From NCBI GenBank assembly GCA_964646815.1, contig CAZYFH010000012.1, forward strand, positions 23,332-87,331: a stretch of DNA of 64,000 nt. Reading direction: 5' to 3'. The translations under genes were made by a program, and so were the position numbers. This stretch comes from CAZYFH01 sp964646815 (GTDB taxonomy: Bacteria > Acidobacteriota > Vicinamibacteria > Vicinamibacterales > UBA8438). Positions 8,891 to 17,346 of this stretch are shown here, in pieces (the first letter of the stretch is position 1; each line of letters starts with the position of its first letter). The notes beneath the pieces are model-generated. The model made no database searches, had not been told where the DNA came from, and was given only the letters and a program-made list of their open reading frames with translations.

Positions 8891-9130
8891 TAGCAGCCCG
8901 TGGTGAGTCCCGCATCGCGCCGAGACCGGGATGTGGCCTGCCCCCGCCCTGATAAGGCGCGCGGAGGGAGAATACTCGCCTACTTGACCGACGCGCACCG
9001 CCGTCAGGCGTCATGCAGCGCCGGTCGAGTGCAGCGCGACTTTGACCACGGGCTGCTAGGGCCCCCGATCGCCTTCGACGCCCTCGCGCCCCGGCTGATG
9101 ATTCTCTTCTGTGCCAGGCCAGCTCGGACT
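8891..9130. other. Intergenic stretch carrying a dispersed short repeat
   Basis: No convincing gene. The segment 8983-9059 is about four-fifths identical by eye to the reverse complement of 41310-41385, with one single-base gap. Weaker similarity extends upstream to about 8930. In the 41-kb copy this sequence reads as the last codons of a protein (LTDEQRREAECIGGRMQW); here the same reading is broken. It is a remnant of a gene or of a larger mobile unit. Confidence 0.45.
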
Positions 9131-9188
9131 GCCTGAAGCAGAATTCATGATTTCTTCAGGGATGCGAGGCCGTTCGGTCCAATAGACT
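9131..9188 (+). promoter_or_regulatory. Palindromic promoter block of the second TonB receptor gene
   Basis: The inverted arms CCTGAAG (9132-9138) and CTTCAGG (9154-9160) flank AATTCATGATT, with -10-like TAGACT at 9183-9188. It aligns without gaps to 5754-5789 (26/36 identical). The spacing from CAGGG to TAGACT is the same 26 bp. Confidence 0.6.
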
Positions 9189-9249
9189 CCGTTCCAGGTC
9201 GATCGGGTTCGCACAGGGCGAGACGCAGACTTACGAACAGTGAGGATAC

Positions 9250-11730
9250 ATGCACAGCGGTGGATGGAACCTTGCCAGGGTTCTGCGCAGCACCGTCGTG
9301 GGGCTGACGATGACGGTGGGCAGTATCGTCGGCTTCCCTGCGGTGGCCTTAGCGCAGGACGGCACAATCACAGGTGTTGTCGTCGCGCGCGCAGAGGGCA
9401 CTGCGGTGGCTGAAGCCGTCGTCCTAGTCGACGGAACCTCGCTGGCCGCCGTCGCCAATGCGGTTGGGCGGTTTCGCATCGACGGGGTCCCACCGGGCGG
9501 GGTGACACTCGTCGTCCAGGCTTCCGGTTTTCTCGAGTTGCGTGTCGGCGGCGTTCAGGTACAACCGGGAGGCAATGCCCCGCTGCGGGTCGAGCTAGAG
9601 GTCACCCCGAACTACCTCGAACGCGTGCAGGTGACGGCGAGCCGGGCGCCGCTCAGCGTCGGCGACGTGGCGGCGCAAGCGGACATCATCGACCGCACCA
9701 CCATCGAACAGCGGGGCGACCAGGAGTTGGTGCAGGCAATCGCGCACGTGCCGGGTGTCATCGTGAGTACGCAGGCCGGCTCGTTCCAGTCGGTGACAAT
9801 GCGCGGTCTGCCGCGCGACGGCAACGAGTTCACCAGCACGTTGCTGCTCATCGACGGCGTACCGCAGACCGATTCGCGTAACAGCGCGCGTGTCGTCAAC
9901 CTCCCGATCAACGACGCGAGCAGCATCGAGGTCCTGCGCGGACCGAACTCATCGCTCTATGGTCGCACCGCCATCGGTGGCTCGATCAACGTGCGGACCG
10001 CTGAGCCCACGCCCGACCACCAGTTTGGCTTCGACTTCACTACAGGGGGGTTCGACGCGAACGGTAGCGGACTCGATACGGCGAAGGGCGTAGCGCGCGC
10101 ATCTGGGCCCATACGCGACTGGGGCGGCTACTATGTGTCGGCGTCGAGCGAGCAAAACTCGAGTTTCTATACCGGGCCATTCGACTTCGATGTCGACCGG
10201 ACCGCTATGTTCGCTAAAGTGACCTTCGTTCCCGACGAGCGGTCGCACGGCAGCGTTAGCGTCAACCGAGTGCTCTCCGCGCAAAGCACACCGACCAACG
10301 TGCCCATTATCGACGGGCGGTTGCTGAGCGACATCGACGCACGGTTCGATCGCCTGACCAATCTCAACGTTCCAGGTCCGAACTACCGTCAGAACGAAGG
10401 CCGGATTACAGCGAACTACACGCGCGTCCTATCGTCGTGGGCCAGCATTCACGGCATCTTTGGCTATCGTGCGATCCAGTACAAGTTCATCGACGACGGC
10501 GACGTGATTGGTGGCCCGTTCGATCTCGAGGCCACCACGCTGACGATGTATCCGTTCGAGATGCAGACCGATGAGGACATCACGTACTCGGAAGCTCGCA
10601 TCGAGGTGACGCCGGTACTGGGCGAGATGCGCAACACCCTGACGGTGGGGGCTTCATACGAGAAGACCGGCGGGTTTGCCGCCGGCAACCTGATGTACAC
10701 GGATCCCAACACGTTCGGTTGGCCGGTGAACTATCTCAACCCGATACATCCGCCGAAGAGCGAGTGGGAGTTCTTCCGCTTCGGCGGTAACGACTACAAC
10801 CTCGGGAGCACCGGCGTGTTCGCGCAGTACCTGATCGAGCCAGTCAGCCGTCTCATGTTCACCGCCGCCGGGCGATTCGACCGCTTCAACATCGACAACA
10901 CGCTAACGTTCGCTCCCACGCCGACGGTGATCGAGGATTCGTTCGACGCGTTCAGCCCGAAACTGAGCGCGATGGTGAAACTGCTCGGCGTCGACGGCGT
11001 CGGCCCGACGGTCAACGCGTACGCCACCTACTCGCAGGCGTTTCTCCCGCCGCGTCGTGCAAGTCAGCTTCGGCCTGGTAATGAGCTGAACCCGCTGAAC
11101 CCGGAAGACATCGAGAACTACGAGGTGGGGATGAAGGGCAGCGCCGCCAACGGGCGAGTGACGTTCGAGGGGACGTTCTTCTACATGACGCGCGACGGCA
11201 TCATTGCCAGCGTGCGTCAGGGGCCGTTCTTCCTGCCGACGAACTCCGGGGCGCACGAATACAAGGGCTTCGAGACCGGAGTCGGTGTGACGCCCCTCGA
11301 AGACAACGGTTGCTACGGCTCGCTGTCCGTCTACATCAACGCGTCGTTCTACGAGAACCGGTTCGGCGATTTCGTGATCGAGAGCACTGGTGGGGACACC
11401 GTGCTGACTGGTAACCGTCTCCCGATCGCGCCAGACCGCGTCATCAACGCGGGGCTGACCTGGGCCCCTACCGACGCGGTCGATGTCGTGGTCAATGCCA
11501 AGCACGTCGGCGACGTCATGGTCGACCAGGGAAACACGTTCGAGTTCGATCCGTACACGCTGGTCGATCTCGCCGTCTCGTGGCGGACCGGTCCGCTGCG
11601 CCTGACGCTGTCGGCGCACAACGTCTTCGACGAAGAGTACTTCTGGAATGGCGACATCTCGCGCGGCGAATCGGCCGATGTAGGTCCCTCGCGCCAAGTC
11701 CTGCTGACGACATCGTTCTCATTCAGGTAA
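9250..11730 (+). CDS. TonB-dependent outer-membrane receptor (siderophore or metal-complex type)
   Basis: An 826-aa protein starting at ATG 9250 behind GTGAGGA. The signal peptide ends at AVALAQDG. A carboxypeptidase regulatory-like domain follows (ITGVVVARAEGTAVAEA to about residue 100). The plug carries the motifs MRGLPRDGNEFTSTLLLIDG and EVLRGPNSSLYGRTAIGGSI. The barrel ends VFDEEYFWNGDIS and then a C-terminal FSFR, ending close to the aromatic residue that outer-membrane insertion favours. The downstream PepSY membrane gene starts 10 bp later, a pairing known from ferric-siderophore uptake loci where PepSY proteins act as inner-membrane reductases. The substrate assignment is inference. 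Confidence 0.9.
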   Translation: MHSGGWNLARVLRSTVVGLTMTVGSIVGFPAVALAQDGTITGVVVARAEGTAVAEAVVLVDGTSLAAVANAVGRFRIDGVPPGGVTLVVQASGFLELRVGGVQVQPGGNAPLRVELEVTPNYLERVQVTASRAPLSVGDVAAQADIIDRTTIEQRGDQELVQAIAHVPGVIVSTQAGSFQSVTMRGLPRDGNEFTSTLLLIDGVPQTDSRNSARVVNLPINDASSIEVLRGPNSSLYGRTAIGGSINVRTAEPTPDHQFGFDFTTGGFDANGSGLDTAKGVARASGPIRDWGGYYVSASSEQNSSFYTGPFDFDVDRTAMFAKVTFVPDERSHGSVSVNRVLSAQSTPTNVPIIDGRLLSDIDARFDRLTNLNVPGPNYRQNEGRITANYTRVLSSWASIHGIFGYRAIQYKFIDDGDVIGGPFDLEATTLTMYPFEMQTDEDITYSEARIEVTPVLGEMRNTLTVGASYEKTGGFAAGNLMYTDPNTFGWPVNYLNPIHPPKSEWEFFRFGGNDYNLGSTGVFAQYLIEPVSRLMFTAAGRFDRFNIDNTLTFAPTPTVIEDSFDAFSPKLSAMVKLLGVDGVGPTVNAYATYSQAFLPPRRASQLRPGNELNPLNPEDIENYEVGMKGSAANGRVTFEGTFFYMTRDGIIASVRQGPFFLPTNSGAHEYKGFETGVGVTPLEDNGCYGSLSVYINASFYENRFGDFVIESTGGDTVLTGNRLPIAPDRVINAGLTWAPTDAVDVVVNAKHVGDVMVDQGNTFEFDPYTLVDLAVSWRTGPLRLTLSAHNVFDEEYFWNGDISRGESADVGPSRQVLLTTSFSFR

Positions 11731-11740
11731 TACTGACCGG

Positions 11741-13447
11741 ATGGGCTCTCTGCCGGGCGCGGGTTCCCCTGCTCACGCGGCCTCCAGAGTTAGCCGGGGG
11801 GCGGGGACCGCTCGGAGCCCCGACTCCGGTCGCGACGCGACAAGCCGTGCCCCGAGTGCGACGGCGCCGCGGCCGGATTGGCGCCGGGCCATCGTCTACA
11901 CGCACCGCTGGCTCGGAATTGCCGGCAGCCTGCTGTTCATGGCGTGGTTCGTGTCCGGCATCGTCTTGATGTACGCCGGCATGCCGAGCCTCACGGCCGA
12001 GGAGCGGTTCGCCCGGTTGCCGGAACTCGACCTCTCCTCAGCGCGCGTCCCGCTAGCCGCGGCGGCGGTGGCGGCCGGTGGCGTCCCGGATCGCACGCTG
12101 GTTGGCATGGTCGGCGACCGACCCGCCTATCGGTTTTGGCGGCTGGGTCGGTGGATCACCGTGTTCGCGGATACGGGAGTGCACCTGGACCACCTGACGC
12201 CTCGCCAGGCGACGGCACTCGCGCGCCAGTACGCGCCCGAGAATGCCGCGTCCCTCCGACACGAGACCCGAATGACTGCGCCCGACCAGTGGACCCTCCA
12301 GAGCCGCGAGTTCATGCCTCTGCATCGCATCGCGCTCGGCGATGCCGACGACACGCGGATCTACATCTCCGACCGGACCGGCGAGCCGGTCATGAAGACG
12401 ACGCGCACCGGTCGGAGGCTTGCGTATGCCGGGGCCGTGCTGCACTGGTTCTACTTCACGCCGTTCAGGCGCCACACGACTGTCTGGATCCAGTCCGTCA
12501 TCTGGATATCGATCGTCGGTTGCGTGCTGACGCTCTCCGGGCTCCTGTGGGGCGTCTGGCGGATCTCGCCGGGCCTCCGCTACCGACTCCGGATCCGGGG
12601 TCGGTCACCGACGCCATACGATGGCTTGATGCGATGGCACCACTACGCTGGCCTCGTTTTTGGATTCACGACATTCACCTGGGTGTTGAGTGGCTGCCTC
12701 TCGCTCGATCCGTTCGGCTGGCATCCGGGCACGGCTCCGACACCCGAACAGCGTGCCGCGGTGCGCGGGAATCCACTTCGTCTCGAGGGGATCGGTCTCA
12801 ACGAGCTGCGGAGCGGCGCCGGAGTGATTCGGGCGTCGTTCGTGCCGAAGGAACTCGAGGTCGTGCCCTTCCGCGGCCGAGGCTATCTGCTCGCACGCCG
12901 TCCGAGATCGTTCGAGGAATCGGCACGTGCGCGTGCACCTTACAGGCCCCCGGACGATCCGGCGTGGGTGGCGGCGTTCGAGCAGCGTCTCGTACCGGCG
13001 CAGGCACCTGACCCGCAGGCATTCGTTCGTTTCGACGATGCGGCCGTGCTCGACGTGGCTCGCCTGGCGATGCCACGCTCGTCGATCACGGACGCCTCGT
13101 GGTTGGAGGCCTACGACGCCTACTACTACGACCGCACCGGTGCCCGGCCGCTCCCCGTCCTACGCGTGCGCTATGACGATCCGCAGGAGACCTGGCTCTA
13201 TCTAGATCCGTTCCGGGGGGCGATCGCGCGTAAGGAAGAGCGGCTTACCCGCGTGAACCGATGGCTCTATCACGGCCTGCACAGCCTCGATTTTCCGTTC
13301 CTCTACGACCGCCGGCCGCTCTGGGACGCGGTGGTCATCATGCTGAGCATCGGGGGGCTCGCGTTGAGCATGACGTCGTTGGCGCAAGCGTGGCAGCGTC
13401 TCAGGCGTCACGGCCGCCGGCTCCTGGGCTCACGCCGGAGGGGGTAG
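11741..13447 (+). CDS. PepSY-associated transmembrane protein
   Basis: A 568-aa inner-membrane protein. The first 50 residues are a basic, Ala/Pro/Ser-rich cytoplasmic tail. Membrane segments are seen at about residues 58-80, 245-270, 305-330 and 525-545. Conserved His residues lie at membrane edges: YTHRWLGIAG, AVLHWFYFTPFRRHT, MRWHHYAGLVFG and LYHGLHSLDFPF, suitable for heme ligation. The region between the third and fourth segments carries PepSY-like sequence (DPQETWLYLDPFRG). Family members are linked to reduction or release of iron from siderophores. It is co-transcribed with the receptor at 9250-11730. Confidence 0.85.
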   Translation: MGSLPGAGSPAHAASRVSRGAGTARSPDSGRDATSRAPSATAPRPDWRRAIVYTHRWLGIAGSLLFMAWFVSGIVLMYAGMPSLTAEERFARLPELDLSSARVPLAAAAVAAGGVPDRTLVGMVGDRPAYRFWRLGRWITVFADTGVHLDHLTPRQATALARQYAPENAASLRHETRMTAPDQWTLQSREFMPLHRIALGDADDTRIYISDRTGEPVMKTTRTGRRLAYAGAVLHWFYFTPFRRHTTVWIQSVIWISIVGCVLTLSGLLWGVWRISPGLRYRLRIRGRSPTPYDGLMRWHHYAGLVFGFTTFTWVLSGCLSLDPFGWHPGTAPTPEQRAAVRGNPLRLEGIGLNELRSGAGVIRASFVPKELEVVPFRGRGYLLARRPRSFEESARARAPYRPPDDPAWVAAFEQRLVPAQAPDPQAFVRFDDAAVLDVARLAMPRSSITDASWLEAYDAYYYDRTGARPLPVLRVRYDDPQETWLYLDPFRGAIARKEERLTRVNRWLYHGLHSLDFPFLYDRRPLWDAVVIMLSIGGLALSMTSLAQAWQRLRRHGRRLLGSRRRG

Positions 13448-13464
13448 GTGCCATGTGGCGCGAC

Positions 13465-13875
13465 TTATTGACTGGCGGCGAGGTCGCGGAGGAAGTTGAT
13501 CACGTTCCAGATATCGTCGTCCGTGATGCGGCCTTCCCAGGCGTCCATGTCGTACTTGGGCGGAACGCCTTCCCTGATCACCTTGAAAATCGCCGCATCG
13601 GTGTCGCCGTGGTCCCACTCGTCGTCCACGAGGTCGGCTGGCCGCGAGTCGGGCGGGGCCGCCATGCCACGGCCGTCCGCGCTTATACCATGGCACGATC
13701 GGCAAAAACGGCCGTAGGTCCCTCGGCCGGCCGTGATCGACTCCTCGGACGACGCGATCGGGTTATCCTGCAGCGTGAGCTCGGCTGCCAGGGCGCTGGG
13801 CGTTGGCGAGACCCCGCTCATTACGTAGAGTCCGACGGCAAAGAGAATGGCGATTGCTGGCACGAAGCGCGTCAT
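13465..13875 (-). CDS. Periplasmic class I c-type cytochrome
   Basis: A 136-aa protein with a signal peptide to about residue 30 and one heme site, CRSCH at residues 58-62 after GRGTYGRF. The distal ligand is probably the Met of KYDMDAWEG near residue 112. The C-terminal helix (DDDIWNVINFLRDLA) is typical of small monoheme cytochromes. A strong ribosome site (GAGGAGG) precedes the ATG at 13875. The gene is divergent from the cytochrome c' gene at 14045 and tail-to-tail with the PepSY gene. It may serve as an electron donor or acceptor for the neighbouring redox proteins; nothing in the sequence names the partner. Confidence 0.85.
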   Translation of the reverse strand: MTRFVPAIAILFAVGLYVMSGVSPTPSALAAELTLQDNPIASSEESITAGRGTYGRFCRSCHGISADGRGMAAPPDSRPADLVDDEWDHGDTDAAIFKVIREGVPPKYDMDAWEGRITDDDIWNVINFLRDLAASQ

Positions 13876-14044
13876 ATCTGCGACCTCCTCAAGTTGTTCA
13901 ACGTCAACTATACGCTCCTGGCCGCATGAGGCGGGGGCGGTGCGGGGTCGAAGTTGACCCTACTCGGACCAGCAGGTTACACTTCGCGCCCAAGCTTTGA
14001 TTCCGACTAGGGTGCGTTCTGGGCGGCTGTGGAGGTACGACGAC

Positions 14045-14569
14045 ATGCGAGTGCTCAGCCTCGTCATTACAGTGGTGTTGGTTGCTGGCACGGCTGTGGC
14101 GCAGCAGGATCCGCCAGCAGAGCCCGCCGGTGACCTCGCAGAGGTGATGCGAGGGATATTGTTCCCGAACTCAAATATTCTTTTCGACGCGCAGAGTGTT
14201 GATCCGGGTGCACCTCCGGAAGAGTCGAACGCAGATGCAGGAGGCGCCTCCGCACGGTTTGCGGCCGTCTATACCGGCTGGGAAACGGTCGAGAACGCGG
14301 CGATTGCACTGGCTGAGGCAGCCAATCTCATCACCCTGCCTGGACGCATGTGTGAGAACGGCCAGCCGGTTCCGATCGAGCAGGACAACTGGAAGGAATT
14401 CGTGCAGGGGCTGCGCGAGGCGGGAGAAATCGCCTACAAGGCGGCGCGCAACAAGAGCCAGGACGAAGTCATCGACGCGACGAACTACGTCGCCGAAGCC
14501 TGCTCGAACTGCCACAGCGTCTATCGCGACAGCTATTCGGATCCCCCGAAGGAGCGTTGCGTCCCGTAG
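14045..14569 (+). CDS. Cytochrome c'-type protein, single C-terminal heme
   Basis: A 174-aa protein. The ATG at 14045 follows GGAGG (14031-14035) and begins the signal peptide MRVLSLVITVVLVAGTAVAQ. The single heme motif CSNCH at about residues 153-157 is C-terminal, as in cytochrome c'/c556 four-helix proteins. A paralogue lies at 2523-2996, but this copy is soluble rather than lipid anchored. Two extra Cys (GRMCENG and the terminal ERCVP) could form a disulfide. It heads a run of five same-strand genes through 17221, so it may be co-expressed with the two DUF6644 membrane proteins. Confidence 0.8.
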   Translation: MRVLSLVITVVLVAGTAVAQQDPPAEPAGDLAEVMRGILFPNSNILFDAQSVDPGAPPEESNADAGGASARFAAVYTGWETVENAAIALAEAANLITLPGRMCENGQPVPIEQDNWKEFVQGLREAGEIAYKAARNKSQDEVIDATNYVAEACSNCHSVYRDSYSDPPKERCVP

Positions 14570-14609
14570 CCATCTAGCGCCAGCCACCGGAATCACAGGA
14601 CACTGACCG

Positions 14610-15137
14610 ATGCTCAGGAGCTTGTTCGAGTGGGGGCAGATGCTGCCGAGCAGCATTGCGCTCCGCGAGTCGCTCAACGCGTATCCGATCATGCTGACCT
14701 CGCATGTCATCAGCATGTGTCTGATGGCGGGGCTCGTGATGATGATGGACCTTCGGTTGGCGGGCGTGGGTAACAAGCATTCCTCCATCAGCGATGTGCA
14801 GTCACGGTTGTTTCCCTGGCAGATGGTCGGCTTCGTCGTCAGCGCTGTCACCGGGGGGCTGCTGGTGTGGGCTGACCCGATGCGGTTCTACGTCAACTTC
14901 TACTTCTGGACGAAGAACCTATTCATGGTGCTAGCGGGTATCAATATCTGGTACTTCCACACGAAGACGTATCAGACGGTGGAGCAGTGGAACATGGATC
15001 CAACGCCGCCACCGGCGGCTCGGATGGCTGGCTACTTGTCGATCGCGTTGTGGGCCGGTGTTATCGTTCTAGGTCGCATGATTGCCTACTCCGGGCTCGT
15101 TCCGCAGTGGTGGCTCGATCTGGGTCTCCAGGGATGA
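14610..15137 (+). CDS. DUF6644-type inner-membrane protein, first of a pair
   Basis: A 175-aa protein with four predicted membrane segments (about 25-48, 72-92, 105-120, 142-160). Conserved features include SLNAYPIMLTSHVISMCLM and the loop MMMDLRLAGVG. I recognise the layout as the DUF6644 family, membrane proteins of unknown function common in Acidobacteriota and Proteobacteria. His residues within or near membrane segments (SHVIS, WYFHTKTYQ) could bind heme, which would fit the adjacent cytochromes; this is inference. The gene follows the cytochrome c' gene by 40 bp and precedes a homologue by 37 bp. Confidence 0.65.
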   Translation: MLRSLFEWGQMLPSSIALRESLNAYPIMLTSHVISMCLMAGLVMMMDLRLAGVGNKHSSISDVQSRLFPWQMVGFVVSAVTGGLLVWADPMRFYVNFYFWTKNLFMVLAGINIWYFHTKTYQTVEQWNMDPTPPPAARMAGYLSIALWAGVIVLGRMIAYSGLVPQWWLDLGLQG

Positions 15138-15174
15138 GCAACGCTCAGAGGGGCGCTTAAGGGATTACTACACC

Positions 15175-15651
15175 ATGCTGCAGCCGTTCTTCACGTGGAT
15201 GCAACAGCACCCGTTCAGCGCCTATGTCCTCGACACGACCTGGTTCTCGCCGATCACGCAAGTGCTGCACTTGGTAGCATTGTCGGTCTTTGCGGGAGCC
15301 ATCCTCGTGGTTGACATGCGGCTCTTGGGCATCGGGTTGACCAAAACGCCGCTTGCCAAGGTGGCTCGGGACGCGCAACCGTGGCTCATCTGGTCGTTCG
15401 TGGCGTTGTTCATCACGGGATTCCCATCGCTGACGTCGACCGCCATGAAGCAGTATTTCAGCCCGTTTTTTTGGTGGAAGATGGAGTTGCTGCTGCTGGG
15501 GGTCATCTTCACGTTCACGATACGCCGCAAGCTCGTCCAGACGAGCGAGGCGGAACTGGGGCCCGTCTGGCCAAAGGTGGCTGGGCTCGTTTCCATCTCG
15601 GTTTGGACCGGCGTCGCGGTCGGCGCACGGCTGATCGGATTGCTTTCCTGA
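15175..15651 (+). CDS. DUF6644-type inner-membrane protein, second of a pair
   Basis: A 158-aa protein; the ATG at 15175 starts the homologous region. It shares the pattern of its neighbour: an entry helix with ITQVLHLVALSVFAG, the loop VDMRLLGIGLT that matches VDMRL/MMDLRL in the first copy, then three further membrane segments ending SISVWTGVAVGARLIGLL. The two proteins probably arose by duplication and may form a heterodimer. There is no active-site motif. Confidence 0.65.
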   Translation: MLQPFFTWMQQHPFSAYVLDTTWFSPITQVLHLVALSVFAGAILVVDMRLLGIGLTKTPLAKVARDAQPWLIWSFVALFITGFPSLTSTAMKQYFSPFFWWKMELLLLGVIFTFTIRRKLVQTSEAELGPVWPKVAGLVSISVWTGVAVGARLIGLLS

Positions 15652-15803
15652 CCCGGTGCGTTCGGTCCTTGACATCAGGAAGAACGGCGGTAAAAATACG
15701 ACGCTGATTGATGAGTTCATTAGTCACGACGTGGCCTCGGCTGCGAGGTGGAGTGCCCGCAGCGGGTGGTCCGCGTCGAGACCCGAGCGGGGGAGATGAA
15801 TTG

Positions 15804-16694
15804 ATGCGAAATCGTGGCAAGGTCAGATTCGTGATGTTGGCGTCGGCGCTTGTCGCTGTCGTAATGGTGTTTTCGTTGGCGACCGAACCGGTCGCCGGCC
15901 AGGATTATCGGGCCGATCGGACGGCTTTCGGGCAACCCGACCTGAACGGGATCTGGCAGGCGCTCGGCAGCGCCAACTGGAACATCGAGGGTCACGCGGC
16001 GAGCCCGGGGCCGGTCGTCGAACTCGCGGCACTCGGTGCGATTCCGGGTGGGCTCGGGATCGTCGAGGGCGGCGAGATCCCCTACACGGCTGCCGCGCGC
16101 GCCAGGCAGGCGGACAACAAAGAACACTGGCTTGAGCGCGACCCAGCGATCAACTGCTTCATGCCTGGTGTGCCACGCGCCAATTACATGCCGTACCCGT
16201 TCCAGATCGTGCAGACCGAGGAATACATTCTCATCGCCTACGAGTTCGCCAGTGCCAGCCGGGTCGTCTACATGAACCGGCCAGATTTTGAGGCGCCGGT
16301 CGACGCGTGGATGGGGCATTCGCGCGGCTCCTGGGACGGTGAGACGCTGGTGATTGACGTCACCGCGCAGATGCCGGACACGTGGCTCGACAGTGCGGGG
16401 AACCACCACAGCAACTCGCTCCACGTCGTTGAGCGGTTCACGGCGATCAGTCCAGGCCACATCATGTACGAGGCGACGATTGAGGACCCGGAGGTCTACA
16501 CGCGCCCGTGGACCATGCGGTTCCCGCTCTACCGTCGGATTGACGAGAACATGCAGTTGCTTGAGTTCAAGTGCGTCGAGTTCGCGGAGGAACTGATGTA
16601 CGGGCACCTGCGGAAGGACCCAGACCTGACGCCAACGTATCGCCCGACCGGTTTCGGCTCGGCGTTCGAAGGCGACGCGCCTGGCCCGAGATAA
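15804..16694 (+). CDS. Secreted protein of the PDLxGIW type
   Basis: A 296-aa protein. The ATG at 15804 follows GGGGGAGATGA and starts a signal peptide ending EPVAGQDY. The landmarks are FGQPDLNGIWQ, CFMPGVPRANYMPYPFQIVQT, DAWMGHSRGSWDGETLVIDV and the late LLEFKCVEF. A paralogue is at 52260-53297, with the matching landmarks GQPNLQGIW and GDSRGHWEGDTLVVETTNF. I know of many such secreted proteins in Acidobacteriota genomes, but no established function. The paired Cys and the Trp/Asp-rich core suggest a compact beta-fold. It sits in the cytochrome/DUF6644/DUF6152 run. Confidence 0.6.
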   Translation: MRNRGKVRFVMLASALVAVVMVFSLATEPVAGQDYRADRTAFGQPDLNGIWQALGSANWNIEGHAASPGPVVELAALGAIPGGLGIVEGGEIPYTAAARARQADNKEHWLERDPAINCFMPGVPRANYMPYPFQIVQTEEYILIAYEFASASRVVYMNRPDFEAPVDAWMGHSRGSWDGETLVIDVTAQMPDTWLDSAGNHHSNSLHVVERFTAISPGHIMYEATIEDPEVYTRPWTMRFPLYRRIDENMQLLEFKCVEFAEELMYGHLRKDPDLTPTYRPTGFGSAFEGDAPGPR

Positions 16695-16726
16695 GGCCGT
16701 ATAAACGCAAGGAGAATCTGCTGGAG

Positions 16727-16755
16727 TTGACGAAATCCCGGTTGACGTCCATAAT
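16727..16755 (+). promoter_or_regulatory. Sigma-70-type promoter ahead of the DUF6152 gene
   Basis: TTGACG (16727-16732) is separated by 17 bp from CATAAT (16750-16755), giving a near-consensus spacing about 50 bp before the start at 16808. A second TTGACG overlaps the spacer. Confidence 0.55.
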
Positions 16756-16807
16756 ACGCAGACGGTAACTATTAGGGGTGGATAGGAATCAAGTGGAGGC
16801 GAATCCG

Positions 16808-17221
16808 ATGCGAAAGGTAGTCCTTACGGTCGCGGTTGTGGCTGTCGCGCTAGCGGCGGTACCGGTAGTGGCCCATCACGCGTTCTCGGCGGAGTTCGAC
16901 GCTGACGCGCCGATTCACCTTGAGGGCAAAGTGGTGAAGATGGAGTGGATCAACCCCCACGCGTGGGTCCATCTCGAACTTGAAGATGGGACCGTGTGGA
17001 TGGTCGAGGGGGGCACACCGAATACGTTGCTCCGCCGAGGCTTCAACAAGCAATCCCTCCTGCCTGGGACCGAGATTGTCGTTGATGGCTATCAGGCCAA
17101 GGACGGCTCCAACAAGGGTAACGGCCGCGACCTGACCTTCAAGGACGGTCGGAAGCTGTTCATGGGATCGTCCGGCACCGGCGCGCCACAAGATGGTCGT
17201 GACGTGACCGAGCCGGAATAG
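16808..17221 (+). CDS. DUF6152 family secreted protein
   Basis: A 137-aa protein. The ATG at 16808 follows GTGGAGGC and starts a signal peptide ending PVVAHHAF. The mature part shows the family pattern: HHAFSAEFD at its N-terminus, GKVVKMEWINPHAWVHLEL, then GTPNTLLRRGFNK and GTEIVVDGYQAKDGSN. It is a better match to the family than the copy at 3034-3435. The function is unknown; it is a periplasmic, beta-rich protein. It probably has its own promoter and ends in a strong terminator. Confidence 0.8.
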   Translation: MRKVVLTVAVVAVALAAVPVVAHHAFSAEFDADAPIHLEGKVVKMEWINPHAWVHLELEDGTVWMVEGGTPNTLLRRGFNKQSLLPGTEIVVDGYQAKDGSNKGNGRDLTFKDGRKLFMGSSGTGAPQDGRDVTEPE

Positions 17222-17257
17222 ACCGTTCAGCAGACCGTATCGGGTAACGAATACGAA

Positions 17258-17304
17258 GACCCTGAGCGTCCCAAGTATCTACTTGGGGCGTCCAGGGTCT
17301 TTTC
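17258..17304 (+). terminator. Intrinsic terminator after the DUF6152 gene
   Basis: A two-tier hairpin: GACCCTG (17258-17264) pairs with CAGGGTC (17293-17299), and inside it CCCAAGT pairs with ACTTGGG around ATCT. TTTTCTT follows. This is the clearest terminator in the first third of the window. Confidence 0.85.
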
Positions 17305-17346
17305 TTGTCCAGAAGCAGATCGATTACGACGGAGAACCGGAACCCC

